From Ephemerocybe angulata (Eukaryota > Basidiomycota > Agaricomycetes > Agaricales > Psathyrellaceae), in contig JAACJK010000233.1 in NCBI GenBank assembly GCA_013368325.1, forward strand, positions 62,001 to 126,000: 64,000 bases of DNA. Reading direction: 5' to 3'. A program made the translations under genes and the position numbers. This document shows positions 33,999 through 46,515 of the stretch, in pieces (within the stretch, counting starts at the first letter, position 1; each line of letters opens with the position of its first letter). The notes below the pieces were generated by a model that was given only the letters and a program-made list of their open reading frames with translations, was not told where the DNA came from and searched no databases.

Positions 33999-36220
33999 AT
34001 GCCTTCGCTTTCCACCCTGTACGGGGCCCTCTCAAGGTCGCCAGGCCTCGTTGATACTCTTACTTTTGACTCTCTTTTGCTCTTCATCCGCCTTGTCTCT
34101 TCGTTCAAGAAGCGCATTGTCCTCCACCAGGCACCAACGGAGGCTGACCGCGATGTGCCTTTGGACCTTCCCCAGGAGGTGAAGGAACTTCTTGGCAGTG
34201 CAATTGGATTGGAACTCGATGAGGTAGACGCCTGTTGGCGCGCACTTCGCCTCGCAATATGGGTCTACGACGAAAGTGCGCACAGTAATATTGAGCTTGC
34301 ACGCACCATACACGCCCATAGCGGTGGCCTGCTAGGTACAGCCAATATAATCCTAGATGCTCTGTTTTGCTCATCGTTAAATGCAGCTTCTCGTGCTCTA
34401 TACCCGCCGGTAGACACCTGTATCAATCCTAACTGCACTGGTGGGGAGAACAGACTTCTTCGCGTTGTGGACAAACCTGGAAGAAAGGTTGTTCTATATA
34501 CGATGGGGGACGGTGCCTGTGCGACTCACCACTATAAGCTACGCTGTGCTGGTATGTGCTTACTTGTACCCTATGCCAAGGATGTGCTTAAGGATTTGTA
34601 GAATGTAAAACCACGTACCATCATAACTATTATGTCGTCGCACGGATGCGCACATACTATGGTGGTGTTCCTGATATTATCGAAATCGGCAAACACCAGT
34701 TCGTCGAGCGTGCTGTAGCCAATCTATTCATTAATCTTATGCTGATATCTTGGTACGCTGATCTCTGCATCTCGCTCCCATTCATTTCTCACCTTGGTAT
34801 CCAGGACATCGGCGATGAACAGTGCTGACATTTACAACCGGTCCATGTCGCGCCCTGAGAACCAGCCCCGCGACTGGGGCTTTACATTTGACTTTCGTCC
34901 GGAGCATATTTGGGAAGCACTCAGTCATCTCGCTATCTTGGAGCATTATGAACGCGAGAACATGGGCCGACTCGTCATCCCGCACGGAGAAAATCAGAAG
35001 GACCGACTCAGGGGTGTCATGAAGGATAGGAACGACTTCTTCGCCTCTCATGGGCAGCCCGAATGGGCCCATTACTGTAACAAATGTGTTAGGTGGTGGT
35101 ATGGCGAAGATGGAATATCACCAGAACGTACGTATTTGTCTTTTATATGATGCTGTCTTTTACCATACTGACCAACGGTCAATAGAGCAAGTTACTGCTG
35201 TTGTTAGCGATGGGGTCACCATCGGCCATGCCTGCTGCAGCGTACCAAACTGTGACAAGGACCTCGAAGACAAAAAGGACCGATTCTGTCCTGGGCATGT
35301 CGCTGAATATAAGATATGTGCTGCGGACGACTGTAGGAGGGAGGTTGTTGGGGACAAACGACGGTCCTGCGACGATCCTGAGCATCGCGAGCTCGAGGAT
35401 GAATACATAAAGCGAAACAAGGCAAATTTCCAGCTCAAGAAGACTCTCCAACGAACATCCGTTGCCACACCACCGGACCAGGACACACTGGCTGAGCTGT
35501 ATGAAGCAGCAGAGGCGGCGGATGATGGCTTGGAGACTTGTCCATCGAAACCGGCGTCTGGTAATCGCAAGCTGAAGGCTCGCTTTGGGCGCAAGCAAAC
35601 CCACAATGAGCAAATCTTTGCTCGGCCTTGTGGAATTATCATCGCGCGGGCAACCTTCTTCCACTCGGAATCAGTTCCCCAGACTGTGGTACGTGTGTTT
35701 ATTACGGCGCTTATCCGGCGCTTCTTTTTAGGGGGAACAACTGATGCTGACTGGCTCGTACCAGGCCATGTTTAGGCACGTCTTTCGGACCACCGAGTCC
35801 ATGCCAAGCTTCTTTGTCTACGACAACAACTGCAGTGTCTACAACTACCTGAGTGCACGCTCCGACCCTCTCGTGAAAGACAAGATCATCGCATTCCCGG
35901 TCGACGTGTTTCATTTCGACTGCAAGCACAAGCGCACCGATGTGGTTTGCCAGCAGAACTGCAACCCCCACAAATTCCCGGAGTTGCTGAATGACGACAA
36001 GACTTGGTACTTCAATACCTCTATTTGCGAGCAGATTAATGTTTGGTTGGGAGGTTACCATGCGATTCTGAGGGAGATGAATGCCCTCCGGTATGACTTT
36101 CTCCTGGATGAGCTCATCATGCGTCGTAATTGGGCACAGAAGGCGAAGCTCGAGAAGGGTGGAGAAATGCCAGGCTATCGGCCTGGTCTTGTATATTATA
36201 CAGGTGAATCCGAGTTGTAA
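33999..36220 (+). CDS. KDZ-associated cysteine-cluster (CxC5/CxC6-type) protein, 661 aa
   Basis: Five exons (33999-34551, 34602-34752, 34805-35127, 35186-35688, 35765-36220) join in frame to 662 codons. The first cluster (residues about 145-195) is CINPNCTG...HHYKLRCAECKTTYHHNY. The second (about 345-415) is CCSVPNCDKDLEDKKDRFC, then CPGH and CAADDCRR with a final CDDPEH. These match the CxC5- and CxC6-like clusters described with KDZ transposases. The C-terminal part keeps a transposase-like block: VYDNNCSVYNYL, VDVFHFDCKHKRTDVVCQQN and FNTSICEQINVW, with D, D-x-FH and E-x2-N positions as in the KDZ core. All introns have good GT/AG ends and no stop breaks the frame. Confidence 0.8.
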
Positions 36221-36361
36221 ATAACAATAGCTACATTATAACGACATACAAAACAAGGGTCAATGACAACAAGAATACAGTTTGAATACAACGATAATTA
36301 TGCTACCAATAGAACAGAACGAAGCGTAAACAAAGCGAGAGATAAAAGTGTAACATGTTGT

Positions 36362-38070
36362 CTAGGTAATGGTCTTCCATAAGGGTTGCTTGGCCCGCCA
36401 GCTGGTCCAAAGGTTGTCTTTCGAATCGCGAGATAGCTGCGCAGCAGCGTGGCGCGTAGAAGCGGGAAGACCCATCCAAAACTTCCGGTTCCGGAACCAG
36501 GTAGACTTCGTGAAGGTACATCCAGGGAAGACGGTCGCGAACCGAGCAGAGAGGGCGTCGGATGAGACGTCTTTAATCAGAGAGAAAGCCTGTGCCATGT
36601 CACGAACATAGATTCCCTTCGGAAATGGTCCCGCGTCTGGGTCCGTAACAACGTATCCTCGCAACCAGCAACCATCTCCGTCCTCGATGTCGATTTCGGA
36701 TGGGATAGTAGGGGCAGGAACGATAGCAATAAACTGGACTTCGGGGCTAGAGCTAGATTCGGGGTCGTCATCCAAGTGCAGCTGTTTCGAAGGAGGGCTT
36801 CCATCGAGTTCGGATGTATCTGCAGGGCGCTTCAAGGAGGCCGAGGGGCCAGGCAGGCGGCTAGCAATAGGCTCGATCCCGGCAAGTGGACGCTGTAGGC
36901 GGGTTGGGGATGTCACGGTAGAAAGCTGAGCCCGGTTTTCCTGAAACAAGTCCTCGTAGTCGACCGATAGCCCAACACGCCTCAGGAAGATCTTCTGGTT
37001 CGACTTTACGGTCAAAGAATGGTCGGCGTCGATCCAGGTCGGCCTCGCAGTATTCGAGAAGTAGCAGACCTCGAGATCAGACGCAGACAAGCCCCCAAGC
37101 TTCTCTCCCAGATCCAGGACAAGCTTCGCCAGATCAAGTGTGGGCCACGTACGAATTTGGCCCGAGAACACATACCGAGGCGCTGCACCAGCAGCAAGAA
37201 ACGCAACGACCATGACACGGTGGGCGATAGCCAGTTTGTTTTGATCCCTCTCAGCCTCGTCTTTGTCTCGTTGGTCCCGCTCCCGACGGCGATTGACGTA
37301 GTCCTTCGCCCATGCTTGAGAAACCGGTCGTCGGTACGAAGGCTCGCTGACGATCTCCACCTCAGGATCCGATGGCTTGGGTGATGAGCTGGGAGCGATA
37401 GTCGAGGAGGAGGCCATGGGAGTTGAAGGTGCAGGAAAGGCCGTTGGCGTGTTAACCTGCGAGAGAGCAGGGTCGAGCGGAATGACTGGGACTGGGCGAG
37501 GGAAATGGACATCTGCGTTCGGCGTGAAAGTGGGGCGGTCTCCTCCTGCATTGTGGCCAGAAACCTTGCACACACGGCCACTGGCGACGCAGCACGCCTT
37601 GCAAAAGGTATACGAGCACTGCTTCGCACCAGCATTCGTACACCCCGCCCTATAGCAGGTAATCTTGTTGGCGCGCTGTGATGCGGCAGCGGGCTGCGAG
37701 GGCGCCAATGAAGACTGGGATGATGGGGCGGTGTACTGGAAATAAGGCTGAGGCGCCGGGGGATAAGGCTGAGTGCTGTTGAGCGAAGAAATCTGGGTAG
37801 GGGGTGGTGGGCTGGCTCGAGCGAACGCGGGGATGGTGTCAAGGGCGGCGGCAGGGAAACCGTTCTCGGCGAGCCATTCCGAGGCTATGACCCAGCAAAT
37901 GAACTGGTTGCATGTACTGCACTACGCGTCGGGTTCAGTTATCGTGAGCACCAACGCGAAGATACCAAACATACCGAACGAAACCATTTCCCGCTGTTCG
38001 ACGTATTAGTGCAGACAATCGCGCTGGGCGTGAACGCCGTGCAGTAAGGACAGTGGACGGCCCGGGCCAT
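36362..38070 (-). CDS. GRF-like zinc finger and Cys-cluster protein, 551 aa
   Basis: Exon 1 (37975-38070) begins MARAVHCPYCTAFTP and ends NSGKWFRS. A 53-nt intron (37922-37974, GTATGT...GCGTAG) joins it in phase 0 to CSTCNQFICWVIASEWL. Together CPYC, NSGKWFRSCSTCNQFICW form a GRF-type zinc finger, a nucleic-acid-binding module. A second Cys-rich block, CYRAGCTNAGAKQCSYTFCK followed by ACC...C...H, lies at about residues 85-125. The middle (about 220-330) has a WP...LVLDLGEKLGG...VCYF segment. The C-terminus has no named domain. Stop at 36362; only 141 nt separate it from the convergent KDZ-associated gene, so the two may belong to one element. Confidence 0.7.
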
Positions 38071-40046
38071 GGCGGCCTTAATAGCGACCCAGGAGCAGTC
38101 CATTATAGGGCGTGGGGCGGGGCACAGGGGTGGGGAGCCGCGAGGAGGACGTGGTTGAGAACTGAAGGGCGCGTCGCGAGTCGACGCGCCCAAATTGGTG
38201 CATCTGTTTGGCTGCGGCCCCTCAAAATTGCCACACGTGAGGGATTCCCGCGGGACAGATCCCAGGGAGTCACCGATTTCTGTATATTCTGAACATGGTA
38301 GAGCAACGGACCGTCGGGAGACGGCGAGGAAGGGATCGAAATGATGTCTCAACCACCCACGAGCGCAGAGACGCGACGTACCTCGTTTCTCATCCTCCCT
38401 AGTCCTCATGCATTGCTGCGCCAATTCCCGCTTCCTCAACTCCATCTCCTGCCACTTCCTGTAAGCCCAACGCTCACCTGCCCCCTGCCACCATTTTCCT
38501 CTTCCTCCTTCGATGCCGGGGCACGCTCGTTGGCGAGCCTTGTGTGTATATCTGCCTAGAAATGGGATATGAGGCACGATAATATGGCGGGAGGGAAGCT
38601 TGAAAAGAGGGAAGCGGGAAGAGCAACGCAGCGAAGAAACGCGGTTTTGCTTCGCAACGTTTTGGAGCACGCCAGGAGGGAATAAGCTGCGCTCGCCGCC
38701 GCGCGAAGTGACGGACTGCTGCTGCTACAAGGACGACGAGAACATCCAGATTCCAGCCGAGTACCCTCCCTCCACTTTCGCCACCGAGCCTACTCGGTAT
38801 CGGATGCAGCGCAAGACCGCCAGGCCGAAGATTTGCGTCCTATGTGACCGCTTGGAGGTGCGGATAGGCAATGAAGAGAGTGAATGCAGGGCAGATGTGG
38901 GCGTCCGAAAACTGGAAGGAGAGCGTACCCGGGGGCTTTCTATCGATGATACCCTCTCCGTCGTCTGCTCCTCCTCCTCTTGATCACCCTATCTCCCCCC
39001 CACGAGCAGCAGCAGCTACGCACCTGCGCTACAGCCCAAGCCGACATGGCGCGCCAGTCTAAGGCACGAAGAGGGGCACGTAGTGTCGAGCGTCGAGTTC
39101 AAATGCCGTCGAGAGCCGCCAAGGCAGCCCGGGTGGAAGGTGCTGTTGGGGAGGTCCATGACGGGCACAGCGGTTGAGGACAGGACTGGACCGGTATCCA
39201 ACTGACTTTGAATCTGTTGATCCCCGGGCACACGTGCCTGCCGGCGCCTATCCTCTGGCGCATCTTATGTTCAGGGTTATCGTATCAAGGCGGAGGGCGA
39301 TGCAGGCTTGTCTCAGCGTCTCACAGACCAAGGTGTGCAACTCCCTCTTACTGTGCTTGAACCTTGCTTGATTCGGGCTGGACAGAAATGTTTACTTCGT
39401 GGGCAATTTCGTTACAATGGAAAAAATGGGTACCATTGTATATCGGTGATGAGCTTAGTACTCATCTCCATCTTAAGGAACGAGAGTGGGAGTGGGACAG
39501 CTGAACCCTCTCTGCTGTACGTGCTATGACCGTGCTATTTCTGGGCTTCTTCAAGCCATTGATCGGCGTGGTATAGCCTGATACTAGTGAAGCTCCTGGA
39601 ATTAGGAGCTGTGGTTTTCATCGACATCGATGAGGCTCGGTGTGATATGATCCCATTGGTGGCAGGTACAGGGTACAGATCGTTCCCTTCATTATATCCC
39701 CCTTCCCGGCTTCTCCCTTGTGAAGTGCAGGAAGGTACGGAACTGTGATCATGAGCATCTTACAATTGTCGAAGTGTCCGACGTAGCCAATCAAAGTCTC
39801 CACGGGAGAATAACGGGACCTGTTGGCCTGGCTGGGACTGAGGTTCTGAGTCTCGGATATGAGAACTCCGTCAATAGAAGAGTGGGGATCTATCAGGAAC
39901 CGTGATGCTCCCACTGCTGAGTGCTGAGGCATAGTCATTGTCGATCTTCGAAAGTAAGGCCTTTGGCGCCCACAATCTGTATAATAGGACTTGGCACTTG
40001 GAAATATATCGACCAGCCCATTCCCACATTCAAACCAAACATCGTC
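38071..40046. other. Region without a supported gene
   Basis: About 2 kb. A plus-strand open frame at 38600-38983 and a minus-strand one at 39618-39938 are of ordinary length for chance frames, and no family is recognised. No clear repeats. Confidence 0.35.
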
Positions 40047-41997
40047 ATGAGTCTAACGCCAGAGGAGATAGTAGAGCTGACAGACGAAGTTTCTCTATGG
40101 TTCACGCAGGATGTACGTACCAATATTTATTTGCAAAGCTCGCGCTAATCTAGTAGCCGTAATTCAGTATATTTCGCGTACGCCATCGCATTGAGCTATA
40201 AAATTGTGCTTCTCACTATTCCCCAGTTGGCCTTTGGACTTTTTATGTATGTAATCCTTTGGCATACCCTTGATCAGTGTGTGCCGGTGTTTTATATCCT
40301 TTCAAACTTCCCTAGTTCTACCACTATCTCACTACACTTGGGGAGGAAGTAAGTGGCGCCAAGCCCCTTTTTGACCTTTCATTGCTGAACGACTTGTGAA
40401 TGTTTCTTAGGTCTCCACGATCTGGCCCCAGAAGTGGCGATTAGGAAAGATATTTTTTCTTCTGCTTCGATATATCCCTATTTGTCGCCTTACACTGGGG
40501 CTGCTTCGTGCGTTGACTGTCATGACCTTTCATCACCTGTGTAATCTCATACTGCTTTCAGTGGAGCTTAGGATACATATGGACTTGACTCCCAAGGTAT
40601 CCCACTCCGGTCTTGGGCCACACTTTCAGCTCACGCCAGGCTACTCCTTAGGTATGTCAGGGAGGCTTGACAGCTGATAGATCAGGTAAGATTTGTACCT
40701 GAAGCCTCCCTCACTGCAAATGTGACTCTGATTCACACCGCCACCACTCCAGTGATAGGAAGAGTTATTATTTATGCGGCAGAAGGTTAGATATCAATGG
40801 ATAGTGCTGTTAGACACTCATGACTCACAGTCTAGTCTCAGTCGTCATGCTTCTGTGCCTTCATGCCTTGCTAGGTGCGCGGAGAAGATCCCTTGCACTG
40901 TTGATCTTGATATATACAGTAGAGTCATCTATCTTCGGGAAGACGGGTACTGCTAACTAGAGAAATCAGGGTTTGACCATTACGGCTCTTATTTTGGGAA
41001 GTTGGGACGGTTTCGAATGGTCACACGGCGGTAGGATCTCTCATTGACAGGGTACTTACGACTCACTGAGTCCATATACCAGCACTGCTACGTTCCGAAC
41101 TGGATCAAGAACTGGGGTACGGATGTACCTGGGCGGGCGACCTGTCATCCGGTGTTATCAATTTGGCTACAATAGCTGGATACATCAATTTGGCAAAGGC
41201 TACTAGTAAGCACCACCTTCCTGGTCGCATCCCTGCCTACGATATTGAGCAAAGAAATATAGCTATGGCTGTCTTGGTGTTATCAGTGTTCCTCGTTCGT
41301 TACAGAAACACAACGGGCACACTATTACATATTCTTCGGCGGGATAGCGGTGTGCATATGTTTTCACTCATTGGTATGTTCCAATGTCGTTTATCATTGC
41401 ACCGTTGGTTGATGGTAGTGTCAGCATTGCGTATCTTTGCCGCGTTGATCTACGCTTTTCAACAAGTAGGATCTCTCTCCCTGCATGGGGTTCATGTGGC
41501 TTACCCTGTCCCAATCAGTCGCTTGGAGTCTACAGCATCCCGAGTGCGTAAGTGCTGCAATATTCTCAGTCTGTACCAGCAGTTCATTTCAAATTGACAA
41601 GATAGTATTGAAGGCGGGTAGGTCTTGTCTCGGAAGATTCACTCTGACGCTTCTAATCAGGCTAATGTCCATTAGTGCCCGGTATACTGTAACACCTATC
41701 CTGGCATGCCGCCTTCTCCTAAACATGCGAAAGACCGAGGATCCCGGCGTTCAAAAATCCGTCTCATCACTCCTCTTCGGAGCTCCCCTCCCAGGTGACA
41801 ATTCCGAGGACAACAACGACGACGAGCCGACAGAGATACAACTGGGGCCGGTGCGGCGGTACGCGGGTCTCGGACGCCAGGGGGATGCTAAAGGTGGCAC
41901 GGCGAGGCGCTATGCGGAGGCCGAAGTAGGCGCAACTCTTGGCGATGAGGAGAATGGGGAATTGCGAACCAGAGCCACACAGACTCCAGGTGATTAG
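40047..41997 (+). CDS. DUF6533-like multi-pass membrane protein
   Basis: Multi-exon gene read from conserved pieces. The start is MSLTPEEIVELTDEVSLWFT (40047-40112, then GTACGT). Following exons encode LAFGLFM, FYHYLTTLGEEVSTIWPQKW and RLGKIFFLLLRYIPICRLTL, the usual DUF6533 pattern (YDYLLTLxxEVxxIW...KxLFLLxRY). A VVMLLCLHALLGARRRSLAL helix follows near 40846. An exon near 41240-41375 carries VRYRNTTGTLLHILRRDSGV, and a last exon has RYTVTPILACRLLLNMRK, then an acidic/Arg-rich tail to the TAG at 41997. Such proteins have several membrane helices and unknown function. Middle exon borders (40500-41200) are not settled, so inactivation is not excluded. Confidence 0.65.
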
Positions 41998-43064
41998 GAT
42001 TGTTACGACCGATTTTCTTTTCGTTCATGTATTTATGACCCGACCCCCTATTTACCGACTGTGTAGTCGCTTTCCTTTTTTCTTTTTCCATCTGTATAAT
42101 CTCGCCTCTTTTCTGTGCTTCAGTATGTATTGTAGTTTCTTGTATCACCCCTGTTGCTCAAGAGCCATTCCAATCGCTCTAAGATAGTATGCACGTAGAT
42201 ACTTGAGGCTCTAGGAGGTGGGTAAGCTGGCACTGCGATGTATCATGCTAGTCAGCGGGCATCCGCGCGATTCATACTCATTAGTATATATATTTATTGT
42301 CTCCTGTACCTCAAAGTTCACTACTTCGCCCATATATCTTCAAATATTCCTCATCTACCCCGGTGTTGGAAGGTGTACTTCCCTTGCTGTGCCCAGCTCA
42401 CCATTACTTCGACTTCGCGCCCTTCTCGATCCTTGCTCTCGTCTAGGCACATATATACTCGACCGTCTCCCTTTAGCCGTTCACTGGTCCTTTCCCTCTC
42501 GATTGGTCTACATCACTAGGACGAACACCCGGACCGCAGACAATGAAGCAGCAAGGACTCGGACTTCCCTGATTTTCAGAGATTTTCGACTTTTGAATAG
42601 TGTTGCGGGAATTTGATGGGTCAAATTCGCATGGGCTAATTCGCAGGGCTAATTCGCGGCTGATTAGCCCGGCGAGTTTGAAGGGGGATTTGGGAGGGCG
42701 AATTTGGGCGAATTTGCCAAATTTTGTCGTAATTTGTCGGAGACGTCGGACGATGACTCCCAGTCAAAAGTCGTTCAAGCCGGATCTAGCCTGACAGAGC
42801 CATCAAATTCCCGTCAAGGGAATTCAAGGAGATGCAAGTTCCGGAATAGATAGACTACTTTGATTGACTTGAAGCCATTTGATTTGTCCGACATCAAACA
42901 AAATAGTTGTGTTTGAATGATTTATCGAGTGAGTTCGAGGAAGCTAGAAGTTGCAAGCAGCACTGCTGGCATCATATCATCCAAGTGAATAAACATTAGA
43001 CAACTTGTATCTAACACGGCTTCGACGGTTACGAGACTCATACCACCATCCCTCCTCCTATGCA
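41998..43064. other. Intergenic region with a MITE-like repeat
   Basis: No gene. It holds the inverted-repeat element at 42606-42813 and the left candidate end of the Plavaka-type transposon at 42845. Confidence 0.45.
42606..42813. mobile_element. 208-bp MITE-like inverted-repeat element
   Basis: CGGGAATTTGATGG (42606-42619) and its exact inverse CCATCAAATTCCCG (42800-42813) bound a 208-bp block. Inside are several GAATTTG/GCTAATTCGC repeats. No target duplication is obvious. Confidence 0.6.
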
Positions 43065-46000
43065 ATGCCAGATCTACGTCCTGGAAAGACTCCCAAGACC
43101 ACACAGGCTTACTGCACCTGCTGGCGATACTGTCGTGGAGGCAAATGGATCTCGAGGACCGCATGGTACAACCATGCGACGCACCGAGCACAAGCACAGC
43201 CGCCCTCGGACTCCCAACTTGGAGATTCCGAATCTGCGGTGGCCGAGGAAACTCTTACACATCGGGACAAGCGTAGGCGGACGGAAAACTCCGTCTCAGG
43301 GCCACCAGCTTCATGCGAGAGTACTGGGGACGTCGATGGAAACAGAGACCTTATTTTAGAGGATCAGGAAACGAGCGCCGGCGGATTTCAAAGGGAGGTC
43401 AGTACAAGCCCAGTAAGTAGACGCTCTGAATATGGTTCTATAGCCAGTTCGCTTATGGTACTTAATTTATAGGAAGATGCCGCAACCCAGCATGAAGGAA
43501 GTGGGTCTGCGCCTGCTGCACTTATTGGAGAAGGATCGCAGCCTGGGGAAAGCGCTGCCTCTGGGACCGGTGGGCTTATGGCGAACGGTGCGAGTGGCAC
43601 TCAAGCACAAGGGGCTACCCCGGTCGGCGAAGAGCAAGGCAGGCGCGAGGTAGAGGAAGTCGAACGCCTAGTCGAGCTCTCCAGAATACAAGATGTCCGG
43701 ATTTCGCAACAGTTTATCGATGCCCTTCGTAATGCCAACCTTCGCAACGGCGATTTGAATGAGGCCGAATTGGAAGATCTACTCAATCCGCCCCGAAACA
43801 TACTCGAAGTCGATGAAACAAAGGACCGAGAGCTTCTTCTCTGCCTTCGACTCTATCTCTCGCACATCCTTTCAAGTCAGCGAACCTACTCCGAGACAAT
43901 TGACGCTATCAAGCTCGCCCACCCCGAGGACGACCTCCTCTCGTTCGATCAAATTAAGCGCCGGGTTCGCCAAATGACCGGAGTGCGCTCCATTGTCAAG
44001 CACATGTGCCCCAACTCGTGCGCTGCCTACACTGGCCCCTTCTCAGGTCAAGATAAATGTCCTAAATGCGACGAGCCCCGCTACAAAAGCGATGGAACAA
44101 CTCCCCGCCAAGAATTCCACACATTGCCAATTGGCTACGTTATACAAGCGCTTAAACGAGACCCGGAAACGGCGAAGGAAATGGAATATTTCAACAAGAA
44201 GACCAAGGAATGTCTCGAGGAGCTCAAGTCCACAGGAGAAATCGAATGCTTGGACGACATTTGGTGTGGGACAGACCTCCTGCAATACGTTCACGAAGGG
44301 AAGCTCGGCACGAACGACACACCGCTCATGATGTCGTTTGACGGGGCCCAGATCTACCGAAACAAGCAATCCGACTGCTGGATATACATTTGGGTCTTCA
44401 TTGGGCTCTCGCCATGCAAGCGCTACAAACGCAAGTTCGTCATTCCGGGTGGGTTTATACCAGGCCCCAACAAACCGAAGGTCGTCGACTCATTCCTTTT
44501 CCCTGGCCTCCACCACGTCGCCGCGGTAAATAAAGAAGGAGGATTACCTGTCTGGGATGCTTATCGCGATGTGTTTTATCTGTCGCTCCTCCAAATTCTC
44601 CTTGGCACGGCCGATGGTCCTGGGATGACATATCTCAACGGATTTGTTGGGCACTCTGGCAAGATTGGTTGCCGTCTCTGGTGTGGACTTGTTGGCAGGC
44701 GAAAGGATGGTGGATCACATTACTACCCCGTCCTTTTCAAGCCCACGAACTATCACGTTGAAGGATGCAACCACCCAGACTCGGACCCAAAACAAGTCCG
44801 CCAGATCGACACGTCTCGGTATCAAGCTGATCTGAAAAGGGTAGTTGCTTCGACATCACAAGCAGCATTCGAAGAAAATCGTAGGGAGACCGGAATATGC
44901 AAGCCGAGTATATTCTCTGGCCTGGAGCCGTATATCCTCGGCATCCCCAACATGTTTCCTGGCGACATCATGCATCTCATTCTCAACCTCGCAGACCTTC
45001 TCATCCCCCTATGGCGAGGTACCTTTGACTGTGCATCGACCGACTCAAAGGAATCCTGGACCTGGGCTACTCTCCGAAATGCAACAACTTGGAAGAACCA
45101 TGGTCTTGATGTAGCTCGGTCTCAGCCGTACCTTCCTGGCTCGTTTGGGCGACCACCTCGAAACCCAGCAGAGAAGATCAATAGTGGTTATAAGTGCTGG
45201 GAGTTTCTCCTCTACATCTTCGGTCTCGGTCCCGGCCTTCTCTACGGAATTCTTCCACCCCATATCTGGGCATCCTTCTGTCGTTTGGTTTCAGGCATCC
45301 GCACAATCTACCAAAAGAAGATCACCACTGCCGAGTACAAATCGGCGCACCGCCAACTCATTCTCTTCACCAGCGAGTTCGAAAGAGATTATGTCCACCG
45401 CCGTGCAGATCGCATCCACTTTGTCCGACAAAGTGTACATTCCCTTTCTCATCAAGTTCCCGAAGCCATTCGCGTTGGGCCAGGAGCAGCATCATCCCAG
45501 TGGACGATGGAACGGTCAATCGGCGATCATACCGAAGAGATTCGACAGCATGCAGATATCTATGCGCACCTCTCTCAAATCGGATTACGTCGAGCTCGAA
45601 TTAATACCCTTAAAGCGATGATACCAGCACTCGACCCGACGCGCGACAAGGATGGAAAGCTTCCGCGTGGTGCCATTGGGCTGGGTGGAGGATATGTTCT
45701 GCTGCGCAAAATGGACAAGAGTACTCATGACCTTAATGAGCATGAGCTGTCTGCATTGCGCTCGTATATTCTGTCTCAAGGAGTGCCAATCCCCGATGGC
45801 TGGGAGAGTTGCAGCGTTGTGCGGTGGGCCAGGTTACGGCTCCCAAATCAGCAAGTCGCACGAAGTGCTTGGATCGAGGAACGAAAGGGCGACGTAAACA
45901 TTCGCATGGCTAGAAACGTGAAGGTGTGTGTTTCTTTCCTTACGAACCAGTATCCCTCATAACAGGCTAATTCTTGACGATAGCTACCTCGACTCAACAG

Positions 46001-46364
46001 CAAATTAGAATTCGGCGAGGTGCAATACTACTTTCGATTCGACCTCCCGGCAGAGGGATCGGCGCCGGATTCACACAGCACCCATACAATTGCAATGGTG
46101 CGCCTATTTGAGAGGCCTGACGGAGACCTTTTAAAGGAATCCCACCTCACAGTATGGTCATGCCGCAAAGGGTCCTTAACGTCGCATTTGCGTGCTGTAG
46201 CTGTGAAGGAGATTGAGGCAACCGTGGCGATGGTACCGCACTCAGTTGTTACGTTAGGAGAGGCATGGGTTGACCGATATTTTGTCGTTGAAAAGCCTGG
46301 TCTGGATATTGCAGAGATGGGAGGAGCCTTAGATGAGTCGGACGAGGAGGAGGAGGAGGAATGA
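43065..46364 (+). CDS. CACTA/Plavaka-type transposase (about 1056 aa)
   Basis: Three exons (43065-43412, 43473-45923, 45984-46364) join in frame. The N-terminus MPDLRPGKTPKTTQAYCTCW...SRTAWYNHA is the small zinc-binding start usual in this family. After a disordered region come SFDQIKRRVRQMTGVRSIVK and CPNSCAAYTG...KCPKCDEPRY. The catalytic region includes DTPLMMSFDGAQIYRNKQSD, FVGHSGKIGCRLWCGLVGRR and PGDIMHLILNLADLLIPLWR. Later comes SSQWTMERSIGDHTEEIRQH with LRRARINTLKAMIP, a hallmark of these agaricomycete transposases. The C-terminal exon carries GEVQYYFRFDL...YFVVEKPG and a Glu run. No stop or frameshift was found, so the element may be autonomous. Confidence 0.88.
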
Positions 46365-46515
46365 TGGTATATTGAATTTATTCGGGGTTATCAAAGCGGA
46401 GAGTAGTCTAGTCAGGACCCTGTGGTGTCGAGTTCCGAAAAATCAAACCAGTTTCGAACGCTTACCTTTCCCGTCCCCAACTTGCCTTTGGGTCTTTGCT
46501 GTATTACACCTCTTC

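Noticed and set aside
37012..37842. 276-codon minus-strand frame in another phase of the GRF/Cys-cluster gene
   Set aside because: Arg/Ser/Pro-rich shadow of the real exon 36362-37921, which has zinc-binding motifs and a phased intron.
33490..38270. Possible inverted ends (TCCCGCGGGA...CTCACGTG at ~33499 and ~38255) around the second KDZ-type gene pair
   Set aside because: Only the palindromic core and one E-box-like word match; the similarity does not extend in either direction.
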